From contig NZ_MAYO01000002.1 of the NCBI RefSeq assembly GCF_001691565.1, positions 64,272 through 128,271 of the forward strand: a DNA stretch of 64,000 nucleotides, given 5' to 3'. The stretch is from Microbacterium oleivorans. GTDB taxonomy: Bacteria > Actinomycetota > Actinomycetes > Actinomycetales > Microbacteriaceae. Shown piece after piece: positions 45,177-53,379 of this stretch. The notes beneath the pieces are model-generated. The model did not search any database. It saw nothing but the letters and a program-made list of their open reading frames with translations, and was not told the DNA's origin. Within the stretch, counting starts at the first letter, position 1. The number at the start of each line of letters is the position of its first letter. Both the position numbers and the translations under genes were made by a program.

Positions 45177-46688
45177 TCAGTTCTTGCCGAAGGTGGGGTT
45201 GTGGACCGCGCCGAGGGTGATGTGCACGGCCTGCTGGTCGGTGTAGAAGTCAATCGAGCGGTAACCGCCCTCGTGGCCGAGTCCGGAGGCTTTCACGCCG
45301 CCGAAGGGCGTACGCAGGTCGCGGACGTTGTTCGAGTTCAGCCACACCATGCCGGCCTCGACGGCCTGCGAGAAGGTGTGGGCGCGCTTGAGATCATTCG
45401 TCCACACGTAGGCGGCGAGACCGTATCTGGTGTCGTTGGCGAGAGCGAGTGCCTCGTCGTCGCTGTCGAACGGGGTGATCGCGACGACGGGGCCGAAGAT
45501 CTCCTCCTGGAAGATCCGCGCCGTCGGGGGCACATCGGCGAACACCGTCGGGGCGACGAAGTTGCCCTCGGCGAAGCCGTCGGGGCGACCGCCGCCGGCG
45601 ACGAGTCGGCCCTCGGTCTTGCCGAGCTCGACGTAGGACATCACCTTGTCGTAGTGCTCCGGGTGCACGAGGGCGCCGACCTCGGTCGCGGGGTCGTGCG
45701 GGAAGCCGACCTTCACGCGCTGCGCCTGCGCCGCGTAGCGCTCGACGAACTCGTCGTAGACCTCGCGCTGCACGAGGATGCGGCTGCCCGCCGTGCAGCG
45801 CTCGCCGTTGAGGGAGAACACGCCGAAGATCGTTGCGTCGATCGCGGCGTCGAGGTCGGCATCGGCGAAGACGACGGCGGGGCTCTTGCCGCCGAGCTCC
45901 ATCGACAGGCCCTTCAGCCAGGGAGCTGCGTTGGCGAAGATCAGCTGGCCCGTCGAGCTCTCGCCGGTGAAGGAGATGAGCGGCACGTCGGGGTGCTTCA
46001 CCAGCGCGTCGCCGGCGTCCTCACCGAGGCCGTTGACGAGGTTGAAGACGCCCTGCGGCAGTCCCGCCTCTTCGAAGATGCCGGCCCAGAGGGATGCCGA
46101 CAGAGGAGTGAACTCGGCGGGCTTCAGGACGACCGTGTTGCCCGTCGCGAGCGCGGGGCCGAGCTTCCAGGACTCGAGCATGAACGGCGTGTTCCACGGC
46201 GTGATGAGCCCCGCGACGCCGATCGGCTTGCGGTTGACGTAGTTGATCTGACGTCCCGGAACCTTGAACGTGTCGTCGGACTGGGCGACGATCAGGTCGG
46301 CGAAGAAGCGGAAGTTCTCGGCGGCGCGACGTGCCTGCCCGAGCGCCTGCGTGATCGGCAGACCGGAGTCGAAGGACTCGAGCTCGGCGAGACGGGCATC
46401 GCGGGACTCGACGATGTCGGCGATGCGGTGCAGCACGCGCGAGCGCTCCCGCGGCAGCATCCGCGGCCACGGGCCGTCGGTGAACGCGCGACGCGCGGCG
46501 GCGACGGCGGCATCCACATCGGCCTTCTTGCCGGCCGTGGCCTGCAGGTAAACCCGGTTCGTCACGGGGTCGAGGACGTCGAAGGTGTCGCCGTCCACGG
46601 AGTCGACGAAGGCGCCGTCGATGTAGTGCTGGATGCGGGTGGGCAGGTCGGCGGGCGTGTGCGGCGCCGCCAGCGTGGGATCCGTCAT
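45177..46688 (-). CDS. hpaE: 5-carboxymethyl-2-hydroxymuconate semialdehyde dehydrogenase
   Basis: The 503-residue aldehyde dehydrogenase has the NAD-binding region TPWNTPFMLESWKLGPAL near residue 165, the catalytic Glu in LSMELGGKSPAVVF near 268 and the catalytic Cys in SLNGERCTAGSRILV near 301. It oxidises the semialdehyde released by HpaD. Its placement between the GntR gene and hpaD and its similarity to HpaE/HpcC-type enzymes make this assignment firm. Confidence 0.92.
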   Translation of the reverse strand: MTDPTLAAPHTPADLPTRIQHYIDGAFVDSVDGDTFDVLDPVTNRVYLQATAGKKADVDAAVAAARRAFTDGPWPRMLPRERSRVLHRIADIVESRDARLAELESFDSGLPITQALGQARRAAENFRFFADLIVAQSDDTFKVPGRQINYVNRKPIGVAGLITPWNTPFMLESWKLGPALATGNTVVLKPAEFTPLSASLWAGIFEEAGLPQGVFNLVNGLGEDAGDALVKHPDVPLISFTGESSTGQLIFANAAPWLKGLSMELGGKSPAVVFADADLDAAIDATIFGVFSLNGERCTAGSRILVQREVYDEFVERYAAQAQRVKVGFPHDPATEVGALVHPEHYDKVMSYVELGKTEGRLVAGGGRPDGFAEGNFVAPTVFADVPPTARIFQEEIFGPVVAITPFDSDDEALALANDTRYGLAAYVWTNDLKRAHTFSQAVEAGMVWLNSNNVRDLRTPFGGVKASGLGHEGGYRSIDFYTDQQAVHITLGAVHNPTFGKN

Positions 46689-46711
46689 GTCGTGCGTCCT
46701 TGCTCGAGGGG

Positions 46712-47395
46712 TCAGAAGTTCGGCAGGCCGAGGGCCTGGTCGGGGTGTTCGTGGGTCATGTAGGCGTCGAGGGTGGCAGAGCGGTGCCGCCGTGCGGCGT
46801 GCTCGATCTCACTGAGCGGTGCGCTGCGTTCGATGAGCACGAGGATCTGCTCGTGCTCACGGACCGATTCCTGCGCGCGCCCGGGCACGAAGCTGAACGT
46901 GGAGTCGCGGAGGTGCCCGAGTCTCGCCCACTCGGTCTGGACGAGCTCCAGCATCCGAGGGTTCGCGCAGCGCTCGAACAGGGTCGCGTGGAACTCCTGA
47001 TTGAGCCGGGTGAACGCGCGCGGGTCGAAGTGGTCGAGCGTCTCGATCATGAGTTCGTTGATCTCGCGGGCTCGTCGGATCTCGGACTCGGTCAGCGCCC
47101 TGGCAGACAGCGCGGTGGCGGTGCCTTCCAGGATCGAGAGCGCCTGCATGCTGTAGCGGTATTGCGAATCGTCGACCATCGCGACACGCGCTCCGACGTT
47201 CCGCTCGAAGGTGACGAGCCCCTCGGCCTCGAGCTGCCGGATCGCCTCGCGCACCGGCACGACGCTCATGTCGAGCTCGCCCGCGATGCCGCCGAGCACC
47301 AGGCGGTAGCCGGGAGTGAACGCCTCGCTGACGATGCGCTCCTTGATCCACGCGTACGCCTGCTGCGATTTGCTGGGGGCGGCCACCTCGCTCAT
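46712..47395 (-). CDS. GntR-family (FCD/FadR-type) transcriptional regulator
   Basis: The 227-residue protein has an N-terminal winged helix (AYAWIKERIVSEAFTPGYRL, then SVVPVREAIRQLEAEGLVTF) and a C-terminal helical FCD effector domain. The FCD metal-type residues are LNQEFHATLFERCANPRML near residue 130 and the final RRHRSATLDAYMTH. Its ATG overlaps the stop of the FAH-RraA gene (ATGA), so it is expressed inside the catabolic operon. It most likely represses the divergent promoters at 48892-48995 until a pathway intermediate binds. Confidence 0.88.
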   Translation of the reverse strand: MSEVAAPSKSQQAYAWIKERIVSEAFTPGYRLVLGGIAGELDMSVVPVREAIRQLEAEGLVTFERNVGARVAMVDDSQYRYSMQALSILEGTATALSARALTESEIRRAREINELMIETLDHFDPRAFTRLNQEFHATLFERCANPRMLELVQTEWARLGHLRDSTFSFVPGRAQESVREHEQILVLIERSAPLSEIEHAARRHRSATLDAYMTHEHPDQALGLPNF

Positions 47396-48891
47396 CGGGA
47401 CCCTCGCTCGGCCTCGTAGCGCGCCCGCCACGCGGCGTTCATCGGGAAGAGCCCGTCGACCGGCTCGCCCTCCGCGACGCGCGCGGCGATCCAGGCGTCC
47501 TCGTCCTCCTGCGCGAGGGCCGCGTCGGCGACCTCCTCGGCCAGGGCAGGCGGCAGCACGATGACGCCGTCGCGGTCGCCCACGATGATGTCGCCCGGCT
47601 GCACGGTCGTTCCGCCGCAGGCGATCGTGCCCCCGGCATCCCACGGCACATGCTTGCGACCGAGGACCGCCGGGTGCGCGCCTGCCGTGTAGACCGGGAT
47701 GCCGACCGCGGCGACCGCGGACGCGTCGCGCACGCCGCCGTCGGTCACGATGCCGGCCGCGCCCTTCGCATGGGCGCGGATCGCGAGGATGTCGCCGAGT
47801 GTGCCGGAACCGGCTTCGCCGCGCGCCTCGATCACGATGACCTCGCCCTCGCGGACCGCGTCGAAGGCGCGCTTCTGTGCGTTGTAGCCGCCGCCGTGGC
47901 TCTGAAAGAGGTCTTCACGGTTCGGGACGAAGCGGAGCGTCGCGGCGACACCGACGAGCTTCGCGTCGGGGCGGAGCGGGGCGACGCCGTCGATCGTGAC
48001 GTTGTCGAGTCCGCGCCGGCGCAGCTGCTGCGACAGCCCCGCGACCGGGACGCGCTCGAGCTTCTCCCGCAGATCGTCCGACAGGGCGGATGCCGCGGCG
48101 AGCCCGGCAGCCTCACGGGAGCCCCATGCCTCCTCGCGCTGCGTGTCGTCGACCTGGGGGAGCGAGCCGAGCGCCGGGTCGAAGGGGATGTCGGGGCCGT
48201 CGACGACCGTCGTCACGAGGCGGCCGGTGCTCTCGCCGCTGTCGAGGGAGTCGACCTCGACCTCGACGACGTCGCCGGGGACGATGACCGACGAGCCCGC
48301 CGGCGTCCCGGTGAGGATCACGTCGCCGGGTTCGAGCGTGAGGTGCTGCGACAGGTCGGCGACGATCTGCGGAAGCGGGAAGAGGAGGTCGTCGGTGGAA
48401 CCCTCCTGGGCGAGCTCGCCGTTCACCCAGGTGCGCACGCGCAACCGGGCGGGGTCGAGCAGGCTCGCGTCGAGGACGACGGGGCCGAGCGGGGTGAAGC
48501 CGTCGCCGCTCTTGGAGCGGACGTTCGAGCCCTTGTCGTTCGCGCGCAGGTCGTAGAGGCCGAGGTCGTTGGATGCCGTCACTCCCGCGACGTGCTCCCA
48601 TGCCCGGTCGGCGCTCACCCGTCGGGCAGCCGTGCCGATGACGAGCGCGATCTCACCCTCGAAGGCGAGCAGTTCGGTTCCGACGGGGCGCTCGACGGTG
48701 CCGCCCGAGGCGGCGACGGAGCTCGATGCCTTGAGGAAGTAGGAGGGGGCGGCGGGCGTGCGTCCCCGCTGCGCGGCGCGTGAACGGTAGTTCAGGTGGA
48801 CGGCGATGATGGTGCCCGGCCGGCCGGGGAGGTCGGCGTAGCGCGGGTCGGCGGTCGCGGCATCCGTGTGCGCCTCGGCGTCGTTCTGCAT
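47392..48891 (-). CDS. FAH-family / RraA-like fusion enzyme (HpaG-type isomerase/decarboxylase)
   Basis: The 499-residue protein fuses two enzymes. Residues about 25-245 are a fumarylacetoacetate-hydrolase-type domain: IIAVHLNYRSRA, LLAFEGEIALVIG near residue 90 and LILTGTPAGSSVIVPGDVVE-type ends near 205. Residues about 285-490 are RraA-like, an HMG/CHA-aldolase fold: GIVTDGGVRDASAVAAVGIP near 400 and VQPGDIIVGDRDGVIVLP near 450. E. coli HpaG instead joins two FAH domains for decarboxylation and isomerisation. This fusion leads the operon and may perform both steps, with RraA replacing one half. A separate HpaF isomerase is not seen. ATG at 48891 has GGGAG upstream. Confidence 0.85.
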   Translation of the reverse strand: MQNDAEAHTDAATADPRYADLPGRPGTIIAVHLNYRSRAAQRGRTPAAPSYFLKASSSVAASGGTVERPVGTELLAFEGEIALVIGTAARRVSADRAWEHVAGVTASNDLGLYDLRANDKGSNVRSKSGDGFTPLGPVVLDASLLDPARLRVRTWVNGELAQEGSTDDLLFPLPQIVADLSQHLTLEPGDVILTGTPAGSSVIVPGDVVEVEVDSLDSGESTGRLVTTVVDGPDIPFDPALGSLPQVDDTQREEAWGSREAAGLAAASALSDDLREKLERVPVAGLSQQLRRRGLDNVTIDGVAPLRPDAKLVGVAATLRFVPNREDLFQSHGGGYNAQKRAFDAVREGEVIVIEARGEAGSGTLGDILAIRAHAKGAAGIVTDGGVRDASAVAAVGIPVYTAGAHPAVLGRKHVPWDAGGTIACGGTTVQPGDIIVGDRDGVIVLPPALAEEVADAALAQEDEDAWIAARVAEGEPVDGLFPMNAAWRARYEAERGSR

Positions 48892-48910
48892 GTCGTGAGC
48901 TCCCTCGCTC

Positions 48911-48938
48911 TTGCGTCGTATCTCAAATCGTATATGAT
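48911..48938 (+). promoter_or_regulatory. Candidate promoter of the transporter-hydroxylase operon
   Basis: TTGCGT (48911-48916) and TATGAT (48933-48938) are 16 bases apart and face the transporter gene at 48996. TATGAT is the closest match to the -10 consensus in this part of the window. The proposed GntR operator overlaps the -10. Confidence 0.5.
48927..48938. promoter_or_regulatory. Candidate GntR operator in the hpa divergent promoter
   Basis: ATCGTATATGAT is one base from the palindrome ATCGTATACGAT and resembles operators of FadR-type GntR regulators. It lies in the 104-base gap between the FAH-RraA gene and the transporter gene and overlaps the plus-strand -10. The AT-rich core is unusual for this genome. 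Confidence 0.5.
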
Positions 48939-48995
48939 CGGGCTGCACCGGACAACCGGAAATCGACGAAGACGTCGGATGACACAGGAGTCAGC

Positions 48996-50375
48996 ATGAG
49001 CACTTCCCCCGCCCACGGGTTCACGCCCACCGGGACCATCGCCACCGCGGCGGACCGCCGCCGCGTCGTGTTCGCCACCGTCGTCGGCACCACCGTGGAG
49101 TGGTACGACTTCTTCATCTACGCGACCGCCGTCGGTCTCGTGTTCGGGCAGCTCTTCTTCGCCCCGCTGGGCAAGGACAGCGTCCTGATCGGCTTCGCCA
49201 CCGTCGGCGTGAGCTTCCTCTTCCGCCCGCTCGGAGCGTTCCTCGCCGGCCATCTCGGCGACAAGTACGGTCGCAAGGTCGTGCTCATGTGGACGCTCAT
49301 CCTCATGGGTGTCGCGACGGCGCTCATCGGCGTCCTGCCGAGTGCCGAATCGATCGGCCTGGCGGCGCCCGTCATCCTGGTGCTGCTCCGCATCCTGCAG
49401 GGCATCTCCGCCGGTGGCGAGTGGGGAGGTGCGGTGCTGATGGCGGTCGAGCACGCCCCCAAGACCCGGCGCGGTGCGTTCGGAGCCTCACCGCAGATCG
49501 GCGTGCCGCTGGGTCTCCTGCTCGCGTCGGGCGTCATGGCGCTCATGTCGGCGATCGCGCCGGGGGAGCAGTTCCTGCAGTGGGGCTGGCGGGTGCCGTT
49601 CCTGCTCAGCGTCGTCCTCATCCTGGTCGGCTGGTACGTCCGCCGCCGCGTCGAGGAGAGCCCCGTGTTCCTCGAGCTCGCCGAGCGCAAGGAGCACAGC
49701 CGGATGCCGATCGTCGAGCTCTTCCGCAAGCACGCGGTGCTCGTGATCATCGCCGCCGTCGTCTTCGCCGGGAACAACGCCGTCGGATACATGACCACCG
49801 GCGGGTACATCCAGGGCTACGCGACCAACCCCGACGGCCCCCTCGGCCTCGAGCGCGGCCCGGTGCTCTGGGCGGTGACCGGGTCGGCGGTCACGTGGCT
49901 GCTCTCGACCCTCGCGGCCGGGTTCGCTTCGGACCGGTTCGGGCGTCGCACGACGTACGTCGCGGGCTGGATCATGCAGCTCGTGGGCGTGTTCACCCTC
50001 TTCCCCCTCGTCAACACCGGGAACGTGTTCGTCCTCTTCCTGGGGCTCGCGATCCTGACGATCGGCCTCGGCTTCACGTACGGTCCCCAAGCGGCGCTCT
50101 ACGCCGAGCTGTTCCCCGCGTCGATCCGGTTCTCGGGCGTCTCGATCTCGTACGCCATCGGCGCGATCCTCGGCGGCGCGTTCGCCCCGACGATCGCGAC
50201 CGCCCTGGTCACCGCGTTCGGGTCGACGACACCGGTTACGTGGTACCTCGCAGGGATGACGGTCCTGGGCCTGGTGGCCACGCTCATGCTGCGCGACCGC
50301 AGCGGCATCCCGCTCGACCCCGATCACGAGGCGGAGCAGGCGGTCAGCCCGGTCCGCGGCCTCACCCGCGCCTGA
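48996..50375 (+). CDS. MFS transporter of the metabolite:H+ symporter (MHS) group
   Basis: The 459-residue protein has twelve predicted membrane segments. The N-terminal signature TTVEWYDFFIYATAVGLVFG is near residue 32, the loop 2-3 motif GHLGDKYGRKVVL near 88, and RILQGISAGGEWGGAVLMAV near 133, all typical of the MHS group (shikimate, KgtP, ProP, aromatic acids). It is divergently transcribed from the homoprotocatechuate operon and is followed by a flavin hydroxylase. Uptake of a hydroxyphenylacetate or hydroxybenzoate is the probable role. ACAGGAG precedes the ATG. Confidence 0.88.
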   Translation: MSTSPAHGFTPTGTIATAADRRRVVFATVVGTTVEWYDFFIYATAVGLVFGQLFFAPLGKDSVLIGFATVGVSFLFRPLGAFLAGHLGDKYGRKVVLMWTLILMGVATALIGVLPSAESIGLAAPVILVLLRILQGISAGGEWGGAVLMAVEHAPKTRRGAFGASPQIGVPLGLLLASGVMALMSAIAPGEQFLQWGWRVPFLLSVVLILVGWYVRRRVEESPVFLELAERKEHSRMPIVELFRKHAVLVIIAAVVFAGNNAVGYMTTGGYIQGYATNPDGPLGLERGPVLWAVTGSAVTWLLSTLAAGFASDRFGRRTTYVAGWIMQLVGVFTLFPLVNTGNVFVLFLGLAILTIGLGFTYGPQAALYAELFPASIRFSGVSISYAIGAILGGAFAPTIATALVTAFGSTTPVTWYLAGMTVLGLVATLMLRDRSGIPLDPDHEAEQAVSPVRGLTRA

Positions 50376-50391
50376 CCGATCGAGGAGAACC

Positions 50392-52272
50392 ATGCAGTTC
50401 CACCACCACGGCTACGTCTCCGGTGACCCGCGGATCGCGCCCGCCGCGGGCACCGGGATCGACCGGCCCGAAGACCTCCCCGACGAGACCGACGTGCTCA
50501 TCGTCGGCTCGGGGCCGGCCGGGATGCTGCTGGCCGCCCAGATGTCGCAGTTCCCGCAGGTCTCGACCAGGCTCATCGAGCGGCGCACCGGGCGACTCGA
50601 ACTGGGGCAGGCGGACGGCATCCAGCCGCGGTCGGTGGAGACGTTCCAGGCGTTCGGGTTCGCGGAGCGGATCATCGCCGAGGCGTACAACATCGGCTAC
50701 ATGAACTTCTGGGGCCCCGACCTCGCCGACCCGAGCCGCATCCGCCGCACGTCGCGGACGGACGACTACGGCCTGAAGATCAGCGAGTTCCCGCACCTCA
50801 TCGTCAACCAGGCGCGCGTGCTCGACTACTTCGCCGAGGCCGCCGCGCACGGACCGGGAAGGATCGTGCCCGACTACGGCGTCGAGTTCGTCGGCCTCGA
50901 GGTGCCCGAGGATGCCGCGGCCCCCGTCGCCGTCACGGTCCGCCACGTGGGCGGCTCCCGGGCGGGGGAGGAACGCGTCATCCGGGCGCGGTACGTGGTC
51001 GGCTGCGACGGTGCTCGCAGCGGCGTCCGTCAGGCGATCGGGCGCGTGCACGTCGGAGACGCGTCAAAGCACGCCTGGGGCGTCATGGACGTGCTCGTCG
51101 ACACCGACTTCCCGGACTGGCGCATCAAGTGCGCCATCAACAGCTCGGCGGGGAACATCCTCCACATCCCGCGTGAGGGCGGGTACCTCAGCCGCATGTA
51201 CATCGACCTCGGCGCGGTCGCCGCCGACGACAACCACCGCGTCCGCGAGACCCCGATCGAGGAGGTCATCCGGCGGGCGAACGAGATCCTGCACCCTTAC
51301 TCGATCGACGTGAAGCAGGTCGCCTGGCACAGCGTCTACGAGGTGGGCCACCGGGTGACGGACGGATTCGACGACGTCCCCGAGGGCGTCGACCGCGACC
51401 CGCGGGTCTTCCTCACCGGCGACGCCTGCCACACCCACAGCGCCAAGGCAGGCCAGGGCATGAACGTCTCGATGCAGGACGGGTTCAACCTCGGCTGGAA
51501 GCTCGGACACGTGCTGACGGGGCTGGCACCGGCATCCCTCCTAGCCACCTACGAAACGGAACGGCGACCGGTCGCGCAGCAGCTGATCGACTTCGACAAG
51601 GAGTGGTCGTCGCTGATGGCGCGCAAGCCCGAGGAGATCACCGACCCCGAGGACCTCGCGACCTACTACCTGGCGACCGCCGAGTTCCCGTCGGGGTTCA
51701 TGACGCAGTACGGTCCGTCGGCGATCGTCGCGGAAGCCGAGGACCAGGACCTCGCGACCGGGTTCCCCGTCGGCAAGCGGCTGACATCCGCCGAGGTCGT
51801 CCGGGTCGCGGACGGGAACGTCGTACACCTCGGCCACCATGCCAAGGCCGACGGGCGGTGGCGCGTGTACGCCTTCGCCGACGCCTCGGGCGAGGACCTC
51901 TCGGCGTGGGCCGAGTGGTTCGCCTCGGCATCCGGTCCGATCGCCCGGCACACGCCGGCAGGGGCCGATCCCGACGCCGTCTTCGACGCGAAGGCGATCT
52001 ACCCGCGGCGGTACGAAGACGTCGAGATGGCGGAAGTGCCCGCCGTGTTCCGCCCTCACTCCGGGCCGCTCGGGCTCATGGACTGGGAGAAGGTCTACGC
52101 GACCGGACCCTCGACCTGGACGGACGTCGACATCTTCGCCGAGCGGGGCATCTCGCCGCGCGGCGCGGTCGTCGTCGTCCGCCCCGACCAATACGTCGCC
52201 GCCGTCCTGCCGCTGACCGCGACCGCCGAGCTCGGCGAGTTCCTGGCCGGCGCCTTTCGCCCCGCAGGCTGA
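50392..52272 (+). CDS. FAD-dependent aromatic hydroxylase (3-hydroxybenzoate 4-monooxygenase/phenol hydroxylase type)
   Basis: The 626-residue single-component flavoprotein has the dinucleotide motif VLIVGSGPAGMLLAAQMSQF near residue 35, the second motif RYVVGCDGARSGVRQAIG near 205, and the FAD ribityl motif PRVFLTGDACHTHSAKAGQG near 338. A thioredoxin-like C-terminal domain follows from about 450, as in MobA and phenol 2-monooxygenase. GAGGAGA lies 6 bases upstream. In this setting it probably hydroxylates 3- or 4-hydroxyphenylacetate to homoprotocatechuate, replacing the two-component HpaBC. A hydroxybenzoate substrate is the alternative. Confidence 0.85.
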   Translation: MQFHHHGYVSGDPRIAPAAGTGIDRPEDLPDETDVLIVGSGPAGMLLAAQMSQFPQVSTRLIERRTGRLELGQADGIQPRSVETFQAFGFAERIIAEAYNIGYMNFWGPDLADPSRIRRTSRTDDYGLKISEFPHLIVNQARVLDYFAEAAAHGPGRIVPDYGVEFVGLEVPEDAAAPVAVTVRHVGGSRAGEERVIRARYVVGCDGARSGVRQAIGRVHVGDASKHAWGVMDVLVDTDFPDWRIKCAINSSAGNILHIPREGGYLSRMYIDLGAVAADDNHRVRETPIEEVIRRANEILHPYSIDVKQVAWHSVYEVGHRVTDGFDDVPEGVDRDPRVFLTGDACHTHSAKAGQGMNVSMQDGFNLGWKLGHVLTGLAPASLLATYETERRPVAQQLIDFDKEWSSLMARKPEEITDPEDLATYYLATAEFPSGFMTQYGPSAIVAEAEDQDLATGFPVGKRLTSAEVVRVADGNVVHLGHHAKADGRWRVYAFADASGEDLSAWAEWFASASGPIARHTPAGADPDAVFDAKAIYPRRYEDVEMAEVPAVFRPHSGPLGLMDWEKVYATGPSTWTDVDIFAERGISPRGAVVVVRPDQYVAAVLPLTATAELGEFLAGAFRPAG

Positions 52273-52358
52273 CGCGCGGCGCGCGAAGGGTCGAAGACGG
52301 TCGCCCCACCGGCATCCCGCCGACCATCTGCGACGGCTCGATCTGATAGAAACGCGGC

Positions 52359-52964
52359 ATGCGCCTTCCTGACCTGCCCTTCGAGCTCCACGCCTCCGAC
52401 GAGTCCGGGTGGACGCTGAGGGGGACGGTCCTCGAGGGGGTCGCCCCTGCCGGTACGGATCTGTTCGTCGATCCCAGCGGGACGACCGGGGTCGCCGCGG
52501 AGACACTGCTCAACGCGAACACGCTCCTCGGCGCGCCCCCGGAGGGCGACTTCACCCTCGTCGCTCGGGTGCGTCCCGAGCATCACGCGACGTTCGACGC
52601 CGGGGTGCTCCTCGCGTGGGTCGACGACACGAACTGGGCCAAGCTCTGCGTCGAGCGGTCCCCGGCGGGCGAGTCGATGGTCGTCTCGGTCGTGACCAAG
52701 GGGACCTCCGACGATGCCAACGCGTTCCTCCTCGACTCGTCCGAGGCTCGGCTGCGGATCGCGCGGGTGGGGAACGTCCTGGCGTTCCACGCCCACGACA
52801 GGGGCGTCTGGACCTTCGTGCGCGCGTTCACGCTGCCGGGTGTCTCGGACCGACTGAGAGTGGGTTTCGAAGTGCAGAGCCCGACCGGCGAGGGATGCCG
52901 CGCCGCGTTCGACGAGGTCGGCTTCGAGCGCCGCACCGTCGCGGACCTGCGCAGCGGCGACTGA
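52359..52964 (+). CDS. DUF1349 (YesU-like) protein
   Basis: The 201-residue protein matches the concanavalin-like DUF1349 family: FTLVARVRPEHHATFDAGVL near residue 68, VDDTNWAKLCVERSP near 90 and VVSVVTKGTSDDANAF near 109. Family members are often found with polysaccharide-degradation genes and may bind sugars. There is no signal peptide. It stands alone after the hydroxylase, separated by 86 bases, and is probably not part of the aromatic pathway. Confidence 0.8.
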   Translation: MRLPDLPFELHASDESGWTLRGTVLEGVAPAGTDLFVDPSGTTGVAAETLLNANTLLGAPPEGDFTLVARVRPEHHATFDAGVLLAWVDDTNWAKLCVERSPAGESMVVSVVTKGTSDDANAFLLDSSEARLRIARVGNVLAFHAHDRGVWTFVRAFTLPGVSDRLRVGFEVQSPTGEGCRAAFDEVGFERRTVADLRSGD

Positions 52965-53066
52965 GCACCGCCCCGACGTTTCGGCGCGCCGAGCCGACGC
53001 GAACTGCACCCACCCGGCGGGAATGAGCGCCGTTCGTGTCGGGTCGAGCGCCGCTAGGGTTGGGGT

Positions 53067-53303
53067 GTGGACACCGTGAACCCCCTGCTCCCGGCCGGAT
53101 ACGACATCGTCTGGTCGGTCGTCGCTCTGGTGGCGGCCGTGCTGGCGATCGTCGCCCTGGTCTCGCTCATGCGGTCGGCACGTCGGTTGACGGCGACGCA
53201 GGCGCTGGTGTGGGTGCTCGTGGTGCTCCTGGTGCCGGTCGTGGGACCCGCCGCGTGGCTCGCGGCCGGTCGACGGGCACGGATGCCGCGCCGCGAGGCG
53301 TGA
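53067..53303 (+). CDS. Small PLDc_N-like two-helix membrane protein
   Basis: The 78-residue protein has two hydrophobic segments (about residues 12-36 and 46-68) and the ending VPVVGPAAWLAAGRR, close to the VPVLGPLLY-type end of the PLDc_N (cardiolipin synthase N-terminal) domain. No phospholipase domain follows, as in many short actinobacterial proteins. The GTG start lacks a ribosome site and TAGGGT lies just upstream, so the transcript could be leaderless. Function is unknown. Confidence 0.65.
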   Translation: MDTVNPLLPAGYDIVWSVVALVAAVLAIVALVSLMRSARRLTATQALVWVLVVLLVPVVGPAAWLAAGRRARMPRREA

Positions 53304-53375
53304 GCCGGGCCGCTCGCCGTCGACCCGACGCGAAGTCCGGCTGAACCGGCGACGTAGCGTCGGCTCGGGCCCGGC
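53304..53375. terminator. Nested hairpins between convergent genes
   Basis: GCCGGGCC (53304-53311) pairs with GGCCCGGC (53368-53375), CCGACGC (53325-53331) with GCGTCGG (53357-53363), and CCGG (53337-53340) with CCGG (53346-53349). The nested structure fills the gap between the PLDc_N gene (plus) and the ThDP enzyme (minus) and may terminate both. Confidence 0.5.
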
Positions 53376-53379
53376 ACGC

